Assembly (NCBI GenBank): GCA_043228905.1
Contig: JBHGNT010000008.1
Location: 12,524,001-12,588,000, forward strand
Direction of reading: 5' to 3'
DNA: 64,000 bases
From: Azolla caroliniana
Lineage: Eukaryota > Polypodiophyta
This document shows positions 50,997 to 59,650 of this stretch, piece by piece. The position numbers were made by a program, and so were the translations under genes. The notes below the pieces were generated by a model that was not told the DNA's origin, did not search any database, and saw nothing but the letters and a program-made list of their open reading frames with translations. How positions within the stretch are numbered: position 1 is the first letter of the stretch; every line of letters starts with the position of its first letter.

Positions 50997-52080
50997 GTAA
51001 AGACATGTCTGACTGGCGAAGTTCCACGCGGAGGCGGTCAATCTCAGACTTGGCTAAACTGTGTAGCTCTTTTTGCTTTTGCGGCGATGGCGGTTTGTGC
51101 TTTGACCTCCTCTCGTAAAGTCGTCGATGCGTCATCGCAGGATGTAAGTCCGGGGTTTTGCTGCGCCGTAGTTGTGGTGCGTTCTAATTCCACAATGCAC
51201 TCTTAGGCCTTTTGTAGTTGGGCTTGAGTCAGCTTGACTGTTTTCTCGACATTTTTATTTTTGATAGCCATATCTTTGGCTCCCATACTGATTGTGGCCA
51301 ACTCCATATGTACTTTGACGAGGGCCGTATTCAATGGGGGTAATTCAATGCCCATGTGGCGAATCCCTCTGTTCTACTGCTTGCCTATCTTGGCGAGGGG
51401 TCCCTCATCTTCGCTTTCCGCCATTCTCGTCAGCGCACACTCAATCATTTGCTATTCCGTGTGCTCCTCGACCATTCTCTAGGACACCTTGATCTGTTGT
51501 GTCACCAAAAATTCCATGAGTTCGTAAGTCGTCCCAAACTGTAACAAACTCATGGGCCGTATCCGGGATGTCTCGATACTTGAGGACTTCGCTTTCCGAT
51601 GTGAGCACTCCTTTGCTACACTGCGACTGAGCCGTAATGATCGGTTGTGGTTCCCAAATTATCTTCAATGTAGTTATGTGCTCCGTAGGGGCGGAAGCAT
51701 CGACTGGTGTGGCTGTGTTTTTTACCATCAGCAGCCATCCTTCCGATCTAATCTTCGCCGTGTCGGCCTAGGGCTTTCATGGTTCTATTCCGTTTCTTGC
51801 TCATTCGTTGTTGTTGGTGCTTCGACCATCCTTGCTGGTTGTTCCGATTGCATTGGTTTCTGTAAGGGGGATGTCGAAGTGTTTCTCCCAATTCACAGAT
51901 AGGTCCAATTTTTTCCAAATGGTGGCATTTGTCAGAGTGTCCACGTTGAGTATTTTGGTGATGTCGAGAGCATCAAGGTGTGCTGGTGCCTCGTCGACCC
52001 TGATGTACCCCTCAAAACCCTTTTCTAGGAGCCACATGCGTAAAGCTACAGAGATGGTGATCGGCATCGTGGGTGGAAGA
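50997..52080 (-). pseudogene. Gypsy extra-ORF fragment, second copy
   Basis: The minus strand repeats the extra 3' ORF of the Gypsy at 3027-4996: ALDITKILNVDTLTNATIWK matches ALDIAKKLNVDTVRNAMVRK. The coiled-coil part at 51000-51500 aligns with 3540-4050. The middle of the ORF is deleted. It continues on the far side of the intact Copia at 57574-58111. This shows that the extra ORF is a family trait. Confidence 0.75.
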
Positions 52081-52752
52081 TGTTGGGATTTCGGTCCCTC
52101 CGGATGGGATGTCCGGAGATGAATGACGACAAGCCTGGTTACGGCTACGGTGCCGGATGATGAAGACCCCGGCTACGGAGCCGGATGATGAAGACCCCGG
52201 CTACGGAGCCGGATGATGAAGACCCCGGCTACGGAGCCGGATGATGAAGACCCCGGCTACGGAGCCGGATGATGAATGTACCCGGAGAGAGATCCGGATG
52301 CGGGGACATATTTGTGAATATGTTTGCCAAGGGTCCTTGAGGCCATATTTGTAAATAGCCCGAAAGTCATATGTGTATAAATATGACTTAGGGCAAACAG
52401 TTTAGTGTGCTGTTACTCATCTTTCTGATTTTCCACTTAGAGTGAGCTAAGTGAGCAGCCAAGAGAGAGAGAGAGAGAGAGAGAGAGACGAAGAGGTCGT
52501 TGCCTCTGTGTATTACCGCCGCCTGTGGCGAAGACAGTGAGCTCAAGGTTGTTGCCTTGTAGCTTCACCATTGTACATCTCTGTGTATAGTGATAGTTGG
52601 AGTTTGTGGACTCCCGTGGTTTTTCCCATTTAGGGTTTTCCACGTAAAACATCCAGTGTACTCTTCTCTCTACTGTCTTCGTGCATTTTGTATTTCCTGT
52701 TTTCTGCGAGTTGATCCTATTGCTCGGTTGTGGCCGAGCACCGTGTGCAACA
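52081..52752 (+). repeat. Copia A 5' LTR
   Basis: Contains four copies of a 28-bp GC-rich unit (52156-52267), a promoter candidate GTATAAATATGAC near 52376, a GA run (52462-52488), and ends CCGTGTGCAACA. A TTGTGGCCGAGCA motif near the end is shared with the other family members. Confidence 0.93.
52156..52267 (+). repeat. 28-bp minisatellite in 5' LTR, 4 units
   Basis: Four perfect or near-perfect units beginning GATGATGAAGACCCCGGCTA. The 3' LTR has five units (56943-57082). Because both LTRs are copied from one template at insertion, the difference arose by slippage or unequal exchange during or after insertion. Confidence 0.95.
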
Positions 52753-52755
52753 AAG

Positions 52756-52767
52756 TGGTATCAGAGC
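52756..52767 (+). promoter_or_regulatory. Copia A primer-binding site
   Basis: TGGTATCAGAGC, exactly complementary to the 3' end of plant initiator-Met tRNA, three bases after the LTR. Confidence 0.95.
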
Positions 52768-52783
52768 GACGGCAGTGCAGAAA

Positions 52784-55700
52784 ATGGAAGGCGGCAGCAG
52801 CGGGCAGCCGGGAATGATGGTGCTGAATGCGCAGAATTACGCCGACTGGAAGATCAAGATGGAGGATCTTCTGATTGTTCGGGACCTGTACGAACCGATT
52901 GACAGGTCGGAAATACCGAAGGGGGTACTTGAGACGGAATGGAGGCTTCTGAACCGGAAAGCCGTTGCAACCATTCGGCAATACGTCGACGTGAGCGTTC
53001 TACAACATGTGGCGAACGACACCAACGCATATGAGATGTGGCGGAAGCTGTCGGGCCTCTACGAGAGGAAGAATGCGTTGAACCGGACCTCCCTGATGAG
53101 GAAGATAGTGAACCTCAAGTACCGGGACGGCGAGAGTATGGTGGAACACGTAAGCACGTTCATGGGATTCGTGAACCAGCTTGCGGCGATCAAGTTCCCG
53201 CTGGAGGATGCAATGCAAGCCATCATTCTGATGTGTACATTGCCGGAAAGTTGGGAGAACTTGGTGGTGACTCTCAGCACCTCCTGCACCGAAGATAACT
53301 TGTCTCTACAATCGGTAAAGACAAGTATTTTGAACGAAGAAGCGCGTCGGAGAGATAAAGAACCGGCCTCCGACTCGAAGGCGCTGCTTACCGAATCGGA
53401 ACGGGGAAGACAATGGAACCGGAGTCCGCAAAGACGGGAGAAGTCGGGGACCCGGTCGCAGTCAAGAGGAAGACCCACATGCTTCCACTGTGGGAAGCCG
53501 GGGCACTTCCGGAAGAATTGTCGGCATTGCCGAAAAGACAACGGAGCCGACGACACCGATTCGAAGAAGTCACCGGAGCGAAACGGTGCATACCGGGGAG
53601 CCACGGACCGGAGAGGTCCGGATCGGCGAGGGCAGGACCGGAAAGGAACGACGGCACTCGCGGCAAGTGATGAAGAGATAATGCTCATTACCGAAGAGAA
53701 GGAGCTGAACCTTGCCGGTGAAGAGATGACCTGGGTGGTCGATTCCGGAGCGTCGTTCCACCTGACCCCGGAGAAGAAATACTTCTCATCCTACACAGCC
53801 GGTGAGCACGGCTGTGTCCGGATGGGAAATGAAGGTACATGCGGGATTGCCGGCATAGGAGACGTGTGGCTGATGACATCAACCGGATGCAAGATGCTGC
53901 TGAAGAATGTCCGACATGTTCCGGAGGTTCGATTGAACCTGATTTCGGCCGGGAGGCTAGACGATGAAGGCTACACGGGTAGCATCCGGAACGGTGTCAT
54001 GAAGTTCAGCAAAGGGAGCCTGATAGTGGCTCGGGCCCGGAAAATCAACACGTTGTACCTGATGAATGCCCGGTTATGTCCGGAAGAGCTGAACGTGGCA
54101 GCCGACACTGCCGGTGAGCTGTGGCACAAGAGACTGTGCCACATGAGTGAGAAGGGGATGAAGAGGCTTGCAGAAGACAACCTCATTCCAGTGAAGCATG
54201 TGCACCTGGAGAAGTGCACCGATTGCCTGGCCGGTAAGCAGAACCGAACCTCCTTCCACTCAAGGCCACCGACGAGACGTAGCGCACCATTGGAGCTGGT
54301 GCACACTGATGTGTGTCAAGTAGAAACGAAGTCACATGGCGGAGCCCAGTACTTCGTAACATTCATAGATGACCATAGCCGGAAGCTGTGGACGGCACCG
54401 TTGAAGACAAAGGACCAAGTATTGTCCGTCTTCAAAGAACTCCACGCGAGAGTGGAAAGAGAATCCGGTAAGAAGCTGAAAGCGATACGAGCGGATAACG
54501 GAGGGGAATACCGGGGGCAGTTCGCAGAGTACTGTCGCTCGAAGGGAATCCGGCTCGAGTTTACAGTGCCGAAGACGCCGGAACTGAACGGGCTGGCCGA
54601 GAGGATGAACCGGACCATAATGGAGAGGGTCCGGAGTATGCTGGCGCATGCGAAACTACCCAAGGGGTTTTGGGCTGAGGCAATGTCGACGGCGACATAC
54701 GTGATAAACAGATCACCCTCAGTACCTTTGGACGGAGACACGCCGCAGAGAGTGTGGACCGGTAGGGAAGTATCTTATCGGCATCTGAAGGTGTTCGGGT
54801 GTCTCGCATACGTGCATGTGGCAAAGGACCGGAGAGGAAAGTTAGATCCAAAGACCCGGCCATGCATATTCCTCGGTTACGGCGACGACGAGTTCGGCTA
54901 CCGAGTATGGGACCCGGTCGACAAGAAGATATTCAGGAGTCGAGATATCATCTTCATGGAGGACAAGACACTCGCCGATTGGGAGTCGGAGAAGAAGATG
55001 AAGAGCTCCAAGTCGACCGGTGAGAATCAACTCTACGAGGAGCAGTCCCGACCGGCAAGGGACCGGTTAGCACTCGAGGATCCGGCCGAAGACGGGGAAG
55101 AAACAGAACCGGCCGAGGAAGATGAAACAGATACCGGAACCGGCCCCGATCCCGAAATGGATTCGGATGAAGAGGAAATGGAGGAGCCGGTTACCGAAGC
55201 TCCGGAACGGAGATATCCTCTAAGAGAGAGAAGGGCCCCCCGGAGATTTCCGGAACCAGAGCACGTGCTGCTAACCGACGAGGGGGAGCCAGAGAGCTTT
55301 GAAGAAGCGAAGCATGACACCCATAGCCGCAGGTGGCTAAGTGCCATGCAGGAGGAGATGGATTCCCTGCATGAGAACCACACATATGAACTTGTGGAGT
55401 TGCCGAAAGGAAAACGGGCACTCCGTAACAAGTGGGTGTTCAAGCTGAAACCGGGAGATGCCAGAAACCCCCCGAGATACAAAGCCAGGATCGTGGTGAA
55501 GGGGTTCCAGCAGAAGAAGGGCGTCGACTTCGACGAGATATTTGCCCCGGTAGTGAAGATGACCTCCATCCGGACGGTGCTGAGCATAGCGGCAAGCATG
55601 GACCTCGAGGTAGAACAGATGGACGTGAAGACGGCATTCCTTCACGGTGACCTCGAAGAAGAGATCTACATGCAGCAACCGGAAGGATTCGAGAAGAAAG

Positions 55701-56857
55701 GGAAGGAGCACTTGGTATGCCGGTTGAAGAAGAGCCTTTATGGTTTGAAGCAGGCTCCCCGGCAATGGTACCGAAAGTTTGACTCCTTCATGACCGATGA
55801 AGGGTACCACAAAACGCAATCCGACCACTGCGTGTTTGTGAAGAAGTTCGATGGAGGAGACTCTCTAATACTCCTCCTGTACGTGGACGACATGTTGATC
55901 GTCGGACGGGACCAGGTCAAGATACGGATGCTGAAGAAGGCTCTTCACCGAACCTTCTCAATGAAAGACCTGGGTCCGGCGAGGCAAATACTAGGGATGC
56001 ACATCATCCGGGACCGGAAGAAGAAGCAGTTGTGGCTGTCACAGGAGAAGTACGTGACAAAGGTGCTTCACCGATTCAACATGTCGGAAGCCAGACCGGT
56101 CGGGTCAACACTCCCGACAAACTGCAAGTTGTCCAGCAAGCAAAGTCCCAAGACAAAAGTTGAAAAGGAGGATATGATGAAGATACCATATGCCTCTGCC
56201 GTCGGGAGCTTGATGTACGCAATGGTGTGTACCCGACCGGACATTGGATACGCAGTCGGAGTGGTGAGTCGGTATATGAGTAATCCCGGCAAAGAGCACT
56301 GGAACGCGGTCAAGTGGATACTCCGATACCTGAAGGGCACGGCAAACGTGTGCCTCCGATTCGGCTCCGGTAAGCCCGAACTCGACGGCTTTACCGATTC
56401 GGATATGTCGGCTGACGCAGATACCAGCCGGTCCACATCAGGGTATGTGATGACGTATGCAGGGGGAGCTGTTTCGTGGCAGTCGAGGCTGCAGAAGACG
56501 GTTGCGTTGTCAACCACGGAGGCGGAGTACATGGCGGCTGTTGAAGCCGGCAAGGAAATAATATGGATGAAGGACTTCATTAGAGAGCTCGGTATCCGGC
56601 AGGAGGAGTACCGACTCTACTGCGACAGTCAGAGTGCCATCCACCTTGCGAAGAACGCGGCCTACCATTCCCGGACGAAACACATCCAGCGTAGATACCA
56701 CTGGATCCGGGAAAGGATAGAAGACAAGGAGTTCGTGCTGACGAAGATCCACACGGACGAGAACGGGTCGGATATGCTGACCAAGGTGCTCACACCCGAC
56801 AAGCTAGAAGCATGCCGGAAGAGGATAGGATTAGAGAGACATCCCATGCCGAAGTGA
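52784..56857 (+). CDS. Copia A gag-pol polyprotein, 1357 residues
   Basis: Start chosen as the first ATG after the primer site. The frame is open further back into the LTR, but that ATG would lie in the LTR. Domains: gag with NYADWKIKMEDLLI at the N-terminus; zinc knuckle CFHCGKPGHFRKNC (about residue 233); protease WVVDSGASFHLTP (about 317); GAG-pre-integrase ELWHKRLCHMS...CTDCLAGKQ (445-490). Integrase has HTDVC (about 507), RADNGGEY (about 570) and LNGLAERMNRT with the catalytic Glu (about 602). RT runs from WVFKLKPGD (about 882) to LLYVDDMLIVG (about 1032). RNase H has GFTDSDMSADAD (about 1205), STTEAEYMAA and YCDSQSAIHLAKN. No stop or frame break and all catalytic residues present, so it is potentially active. 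The single ORF is typical of plant Copia. Confidence 0.95.
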   Translation: MEGGSSGQPGMMVLNAQNYADWKIKMEDLLIVRDLYEPIDRSEIPKGVLETEWRLLNRKAVATIRQYVDVSVLQHVANDTNAYEMWRKLSGLYERKNALNRTSLMRKIVNLKYRDGESMVEHVSTFMGFVNQLAAIKFPLEDAMQAIILMCTLPESWENLVVTLSTSCTEDNLSLQSVKTSILNEEARRRDKEPASDSKALLTESERGRQWNRSPQRREKSGTRSQSRGRPTCFHCGKPGHFRKNCRHCRKDNGADDTDSKKSPERNGAYRGATDRRGPDRRGQDRKGTTALAASDEEIMLITEEKELNLAGEEMTWVVDSGASFHLTPEKKYFSSYTAGEHGCVRMGNEGTCGIAGIGDVWLMTSTGCKMLLKNVRHVPEVRLNLISAGRLDDEGYTGSIRNGVMKFSKGSLIVARARKINTLYLMNARLCPEELNVAADTAGELWHKRLCHMSEKGMKRLAEDNLIPVKHVHLEKCTDCLAGKQNRTSFHSRPPTRRSAPLELVHTDVCQVETKSHGGAQYFVTFIDDHSRKLWTAPLKTKDQVLSVFKELHARVERESGKKLKAIRADNGGEYRGQFAEYCRSKGIRLEFTVPKTPELNGLAERMNRTIMERVRSMLAHAKLPKGFWAEAMSTATYVINRSPSVPLDGDTPQRVWTGREVSYRHLKVFGCLAYVHVAKDRRGKLDPKTRPCIFLGYGDDEFGYRVWDPVDKKIFRSRDIIFMEDKTLADWESEKKMKSSKSTGENQLYEEQSRPARDRLALEDPAEDGEETEPAEEDETDTGTGPDPEMDSDEEEMEEPVTEAPERRYPLRERRAPRRFPEPEHVLLTDEGEPESFEEAKHDTHSRRWLSAMQEEMDSLHENHTYELVELPKGKRALRNKWVFKLKPGDARNPPRYKARIVVKGFQQKKGVDFDEIFAPVVKMTSIRTVLSIAASMDLEVEQMDVKTAFLHGDLEEEIYMQQPEGFEKKGKEHLVCRLKKSLYGLKQAPRQWYRKFDSFMTDEGYHKTQSDHCVFVKKFDGGDSLILLLYVDDMLIVGRDQVKIRMLKKALHRTFSMKDLGPARQILGMHIIRDRKKKQLWLSQEKYVTKVLHRFNMSEARPVGSTLPTNCKLSSKQSPKTKVEKEDMMKIPYASAVGSLMYAMVCTRPDIGYAVGVVSRYMSNPGKEHWNAVKWILRYLKGTANVCLRFGSGKPELDGFTDSDMSADADTSRSTSGYVMTYAGGAVSWQSRLQKTVALSTTEAEYMAAVEAGKEIIWMKDFIRELGIRQEEYRLYCDSQSAIHLAKNAAYHSRTKHIQRRYHWIRERIEDKEFVLTKIHTDENGSDMLTKVLTPDKLEACRKRIGLERHPMPK

Positions 56858-56867
56858 AGGGGGAGTT

Positions 56868-57273
56868 TGTTGGGATTTCGGTCCCTCCGGATGGGATGTC
56901 CGGAGATGAATGACGGCAAGCCTGGTTACGGCTACGGTGCCGGATGATGAAGACCCCGGCTACGGTGCCGGATGATGAAGACCCCGGCTACGGAGCCGGA
57001 TGATGAAGACCCCGGCTACGGAGCCGGATGATGAAGACCCCGGCTACGGAGCCGGATGATGAAGACTCCGGCTACGGAGCCGGATGATGAATGTACCCGG
57101 AGAGAGATCCGGATGCGGGGACATATTTGTGAATATGTTTGCCAAGGGTCCTTGAGGCCATATTTGTAAATAGCCCGAAAGTCATATGTGTATAAATATG
57201 ACTTAGGGCAAACAGTTTAGTGTGCTGTTACTCATCTTTCTGATTTTCCACTTAGAGTGAGCTAAGTGAGCAG

Positions 57274-57306
<33 letters not shown>

Positions 57307-57569
57307 GAAGAGGTCGTTGCCTCTGTGTATTACCGCCGCCTGTGGCGAAGACAGTGAGCTCAAGGTTGTTGCCTTGTAGCTTCACCATTGTACATCTCTG
57401 TGTATAGTGATAGTTGGAGTTTGTGGACTCCCGTGGTTTTTCCCATTTAGGGTTTTCCACGTAAAACATCCAGTGTACTCTTCTCTCTACTGTCTTCGTG
57501 CATTTTGTATTTCCTGTTTTCTGCGAGTTGATCCTATTGCTCGGTTGTGGCCGAGCACCGTGTGCAACA
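56868..57569 (+). repeat. Copia A 3' LTR
   Basis: Five minisatellite units (56943-57082) and a slightly longer GA run (57276-57304); otherwise nearly identical to the 5' LTR. It starts right after AAGGGGGAGTT. Confidence 0.93.
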
Positions 57570-57573
57570 AAGA

Positions 57574-58111
57574 GAAGAGGCTCGTGTAGAATAGGTGAAG
57601 CTCTCAAATTGCAGTGAGTGGGGACTTCTGTGGTATGGTGGGGAACGAGGAGAGTGAGGAGGGCGAGGATAGTTAGTCCTTTTTCTGTAGTGTGCAAAAA
57701 ACCTTCTTTTTCCCTCTTTTTGTGTTCTAGGGTTCATTGGCTTGTGTGACATCGTGGTGCCGCGTGTGCTTGATCTTAGAGTTTGTGCATGCATAAACAC
57801 CTTTTAATAGTCGTGACTATCTTCTTTTTTTTTTTAAACGGTAAAGTACAATATTATTGTTACATTTTATTACAAGTGGGTCCCGACTACTGATTAGTGT
57901 CGGGACCCCTCTGACGTGTCAGTTATGACGTGAAATAGGTTTGGGGGCGTAGGTCCCAGATAAGGTTTTAATCGGAACCCATTCACTTTTTGCCGAAGTA
58001 TAACTCCAACGAGGGTACCCAATTGGAAGGTGCCATTTTCTGCTCCAACTATTCGGTACGGCCCTATCCAACGGAATCGTAACTTACCTGGCATTTGACC
58101 CATATGTGTTT
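57574..58111 (-). pseudogene. Gypsy fragment downstream of Copia A
   Basis: Continues the Gypsy relic interrupted by Copia A. First comes the spacer (compare 5000-5330). The integrase GPY/F end follows on the minus strand: MPGKLRFRWIGPYRI, then GTFQLGTLVGVIL and KVNGFRLKPYLG. It stops at the Copia B LTR at 58112. Confidence 0.75.
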
Positions 58112-58462
58112 TGTTGAGAGACAAGCTCAACATCGGCTGAAGAAGCCGAGGACCGGATCGGTTGGGACCGATCGGTTAGGCCGAATGTGTAAACCGGTAC
58201 GCAGACCGGTGCGTAGGTAGGGCCAGATCGGTGCGTAAACCGGGAGGCCATTAGGAAAGATATTCCGTGAGGAATATATTTGGGAGTTAGTGTAGGAGCT
58301 CTTAATGAGCATTGAAGTACTGTCAGTACTTCTGTCAGTCCTTCTAGGACTTGTATAAAAGTGTTCATTGAACACACAAATGTATAGAGTGGTGAATAGA
58401 GATTGAGTATTTTTTGTTGAATATAGTTCGTGGGAGTTATGTCGAAGGAGCTAATGACGCGG
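58112..58462 (+). mobile_element. Collapsed Copia B remnant
   Basis: Begins TGTTGAGAGACAAGCTCAAC as the Copia B LTR does and carries its CAGTCCTTCTAGGACTTGTA block (about 58335). It then jumps at about 58415 into gag (GSYVEGANDA, compare WSYVEG at 47845). Primer site and leader are deleted. It ends where the next LTR starts. Confidence 0.7.
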
Positions 58463-58634
58463 TGTTGTGAAGTACGAAAGCTTCACATTAAAAGTCTACA
58501 ATAAGATAAATACGTAACTAAAATAACATTTGATCATGTTTTATATATAAAGATAATATTAACAACACATATGATAATATTATATATATGTAAAGAAAAA
58601 TAATATATATATATAGATAAATATATTATATTAC

Positions 58635-58706
58635 ACGAACAAGAGAGGACTTGAACCAATAACCCCACCCTATGACTCTCAAATCTTACCATTTACTCTA
58701 TACTAG
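58635..58706 (-). other. tRNA-like module 1 in LTR
   Basis: On the minus strand an A-box-like TAGAGTAAATGG (58689-58700) and a B box GGTTCAAGTCC (58647-58657) lie at tRNA-like spacing. Stems are poorly conserved. This is a Pol III promoter-like relic, antisense to the element. Confidence 0.55.
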
Positions 58707-58785
58707 TAATATACATAAAGTAAAGCATACTTTATATTACATAAAGGATTTGCTTCATGATATAAAAATAAAGTTGTATGTTTTA

Positions 58786-58855
58786 GTATTTTGAGATTTG
58801 AACCGACAACCTCATACATCAAAGTCAACACACCTACCATTAGGCTAGGCCCTTT
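58786..58855 (-). other. tRNA-like module 2 in LTR
   Basis: On the minus strand TAGCCTAATGG (A box, 58838-58848) and GGTTCAAATCTC (B box, 58793-58804), about 45 nt apart as in tRNA genes. It resembles the module in the solo LTR at 6148-6217. Confidence 0.6.
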
Positions 58856-58937
58856 CTCTTTAAGATTATATTTTCATGTTTATTCTTATTGCATATATTG
58901 TTTCATACATAAAAGCTCAAAATGAGCGAGATGTTTA

Positions 58938-59045
58938 TCATGCATCACATGTAATGCATGAACGCCAAATGGCGATCATGCATCACATGCATTTCATGCA
59001 CTACATGCATGACTTGTACCCTCTAATGCATCATATGCATGGGGG
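58938..59045. promoter_or_regulatory. CATGCA (RY-like) motif cluster in LTR U3
   Basis: About 108 bp hold at least seven ATGCAT/CATGCA words, several as CATGCATG-like palindromes, just upstream of TATTTAAAT. CATGCA is the core of the plant RY element bound by B3-domain factors. The solo LTR has two inverted CATGCA pairs in the equivalent place. A regulatory function is inferred, not shown. Confidence 0.5.
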
Positions 59046-59585
59046 CACCTATTTAAATGGTGAAAGAGAAGATCAAAGGGAGATATGTATGAGATATCAA
59101 TCAAATTATGTATTACATAAGAGATATCATAAAAATAGAGAAAGAAGGGAAGAAGTTGAACATAAACATGGAGCTCTAGCTTGGCGGTCGTGGTGGTCAA
59201 CTCTCAACAAGAGGGAGGCGGTTCGAGCCTTATCTTCATCAAAATATTGAAGTGAAGATTGTAGTGGTCTACGATCAAGAAAGAGAAGAGCGATTACCTT
59301 GCAAGACAAAGTTCAGAGGTTCAACGACGTGCACAATCATTTTGTAACTCTTTCATGAAAATGATTATAAATTTCATACACTTTCTCATATATTATTTTA
59401 TATATTATCTTGTCTTATCTTATATTCCTTAAAAATCCTGTTTTGTCATATCTTATTGATCTCTATTAACTCCATCTGTACTCTTTCGTCTCTTCCATCC
59501 ATAATCCTAGTGATTCCTTCCTCACTTTCACGTTATCCTTTGTGTGCGCAACGCTACGCTTCTAGGCGAGCCACGTCACGACACA

Positions 59586-59604
59586 ATTTGGTGAACCCGA
59601 CGTG
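59586..59604 (+). promoter_or_regulatory. Primer-binding site of right-edge Gypsy
   Basis: ATTTGGTGAACCCGACGTG follows the LTR end within three bases. Its complement ends GGGTTCACCA, consistent with the 3' end of a tRNA. I cannot name the tRNA without a search. Confidence 0.6.
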
Positions 59605-59650
59605 AAATAGGGAAGTAGAAGAGACATCTAAAGTCAACATCAACATCAAC

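Larger units (their letters stand above)
52077..57573 (+). mobile_element. Intact Copia A element, probably recent
   Basis: LTRs at 52081-52752 (672 bp) and 56868-57569 (702 bp), starting TGTTG and ending CAACA. Flanked by AAGA (52077-52080; 57570-57573). The primer site TGGTATCAGAGC starts at 52756 and the purine tract AAGGGGGAG precedes the 3' LTR. One uninterrupted gag-pol ORF is present. The LTRs differ by one 28-bp minisatellite unit, 2 bp in a GA run and a few substitutions. All known parts for autonomous transposition are present. It is inserted in a Gypsy relic whose two sides remain collinear with 4990-5650. Confidence 0.93.
58463..59583 (+). repeat. 5' LTR of right-edge Gypsy element
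   Basis: About 1.12 kb from TGTTGTGA to TCACGACA (inverted ends). It contains two antisense tRNA-like modules (58635-58706, 58786-58855), a cluster of CATGCA/ATGCAT motifs (58938-59045) and a TATTTAAAT promoter candidate at about 59052. The partner LTR lies beyond the window. The boundary is inferred from the inverted ends, the primer site just after it, and the solo LTR at 6044-6771. Confidence 0.72.

Noticed and set aside
52156-52267. Regular 28-bp repeats suggesting a CRISPR array
   Set aside because: Units are directly contiguous with no spacers, lie within an LTR of a plant retrotransposon, and no cas genes exist.
53059-53688. Long minus-strand open frame (209 codons) inside Copia A gag, and similar ones at 54316-54741, 55033-55599 and 56068-56580
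   Set aside because: They lie antisense to an intact gag-pol with strong codon structure, have no domain and are shadow frames of the sense ORF.
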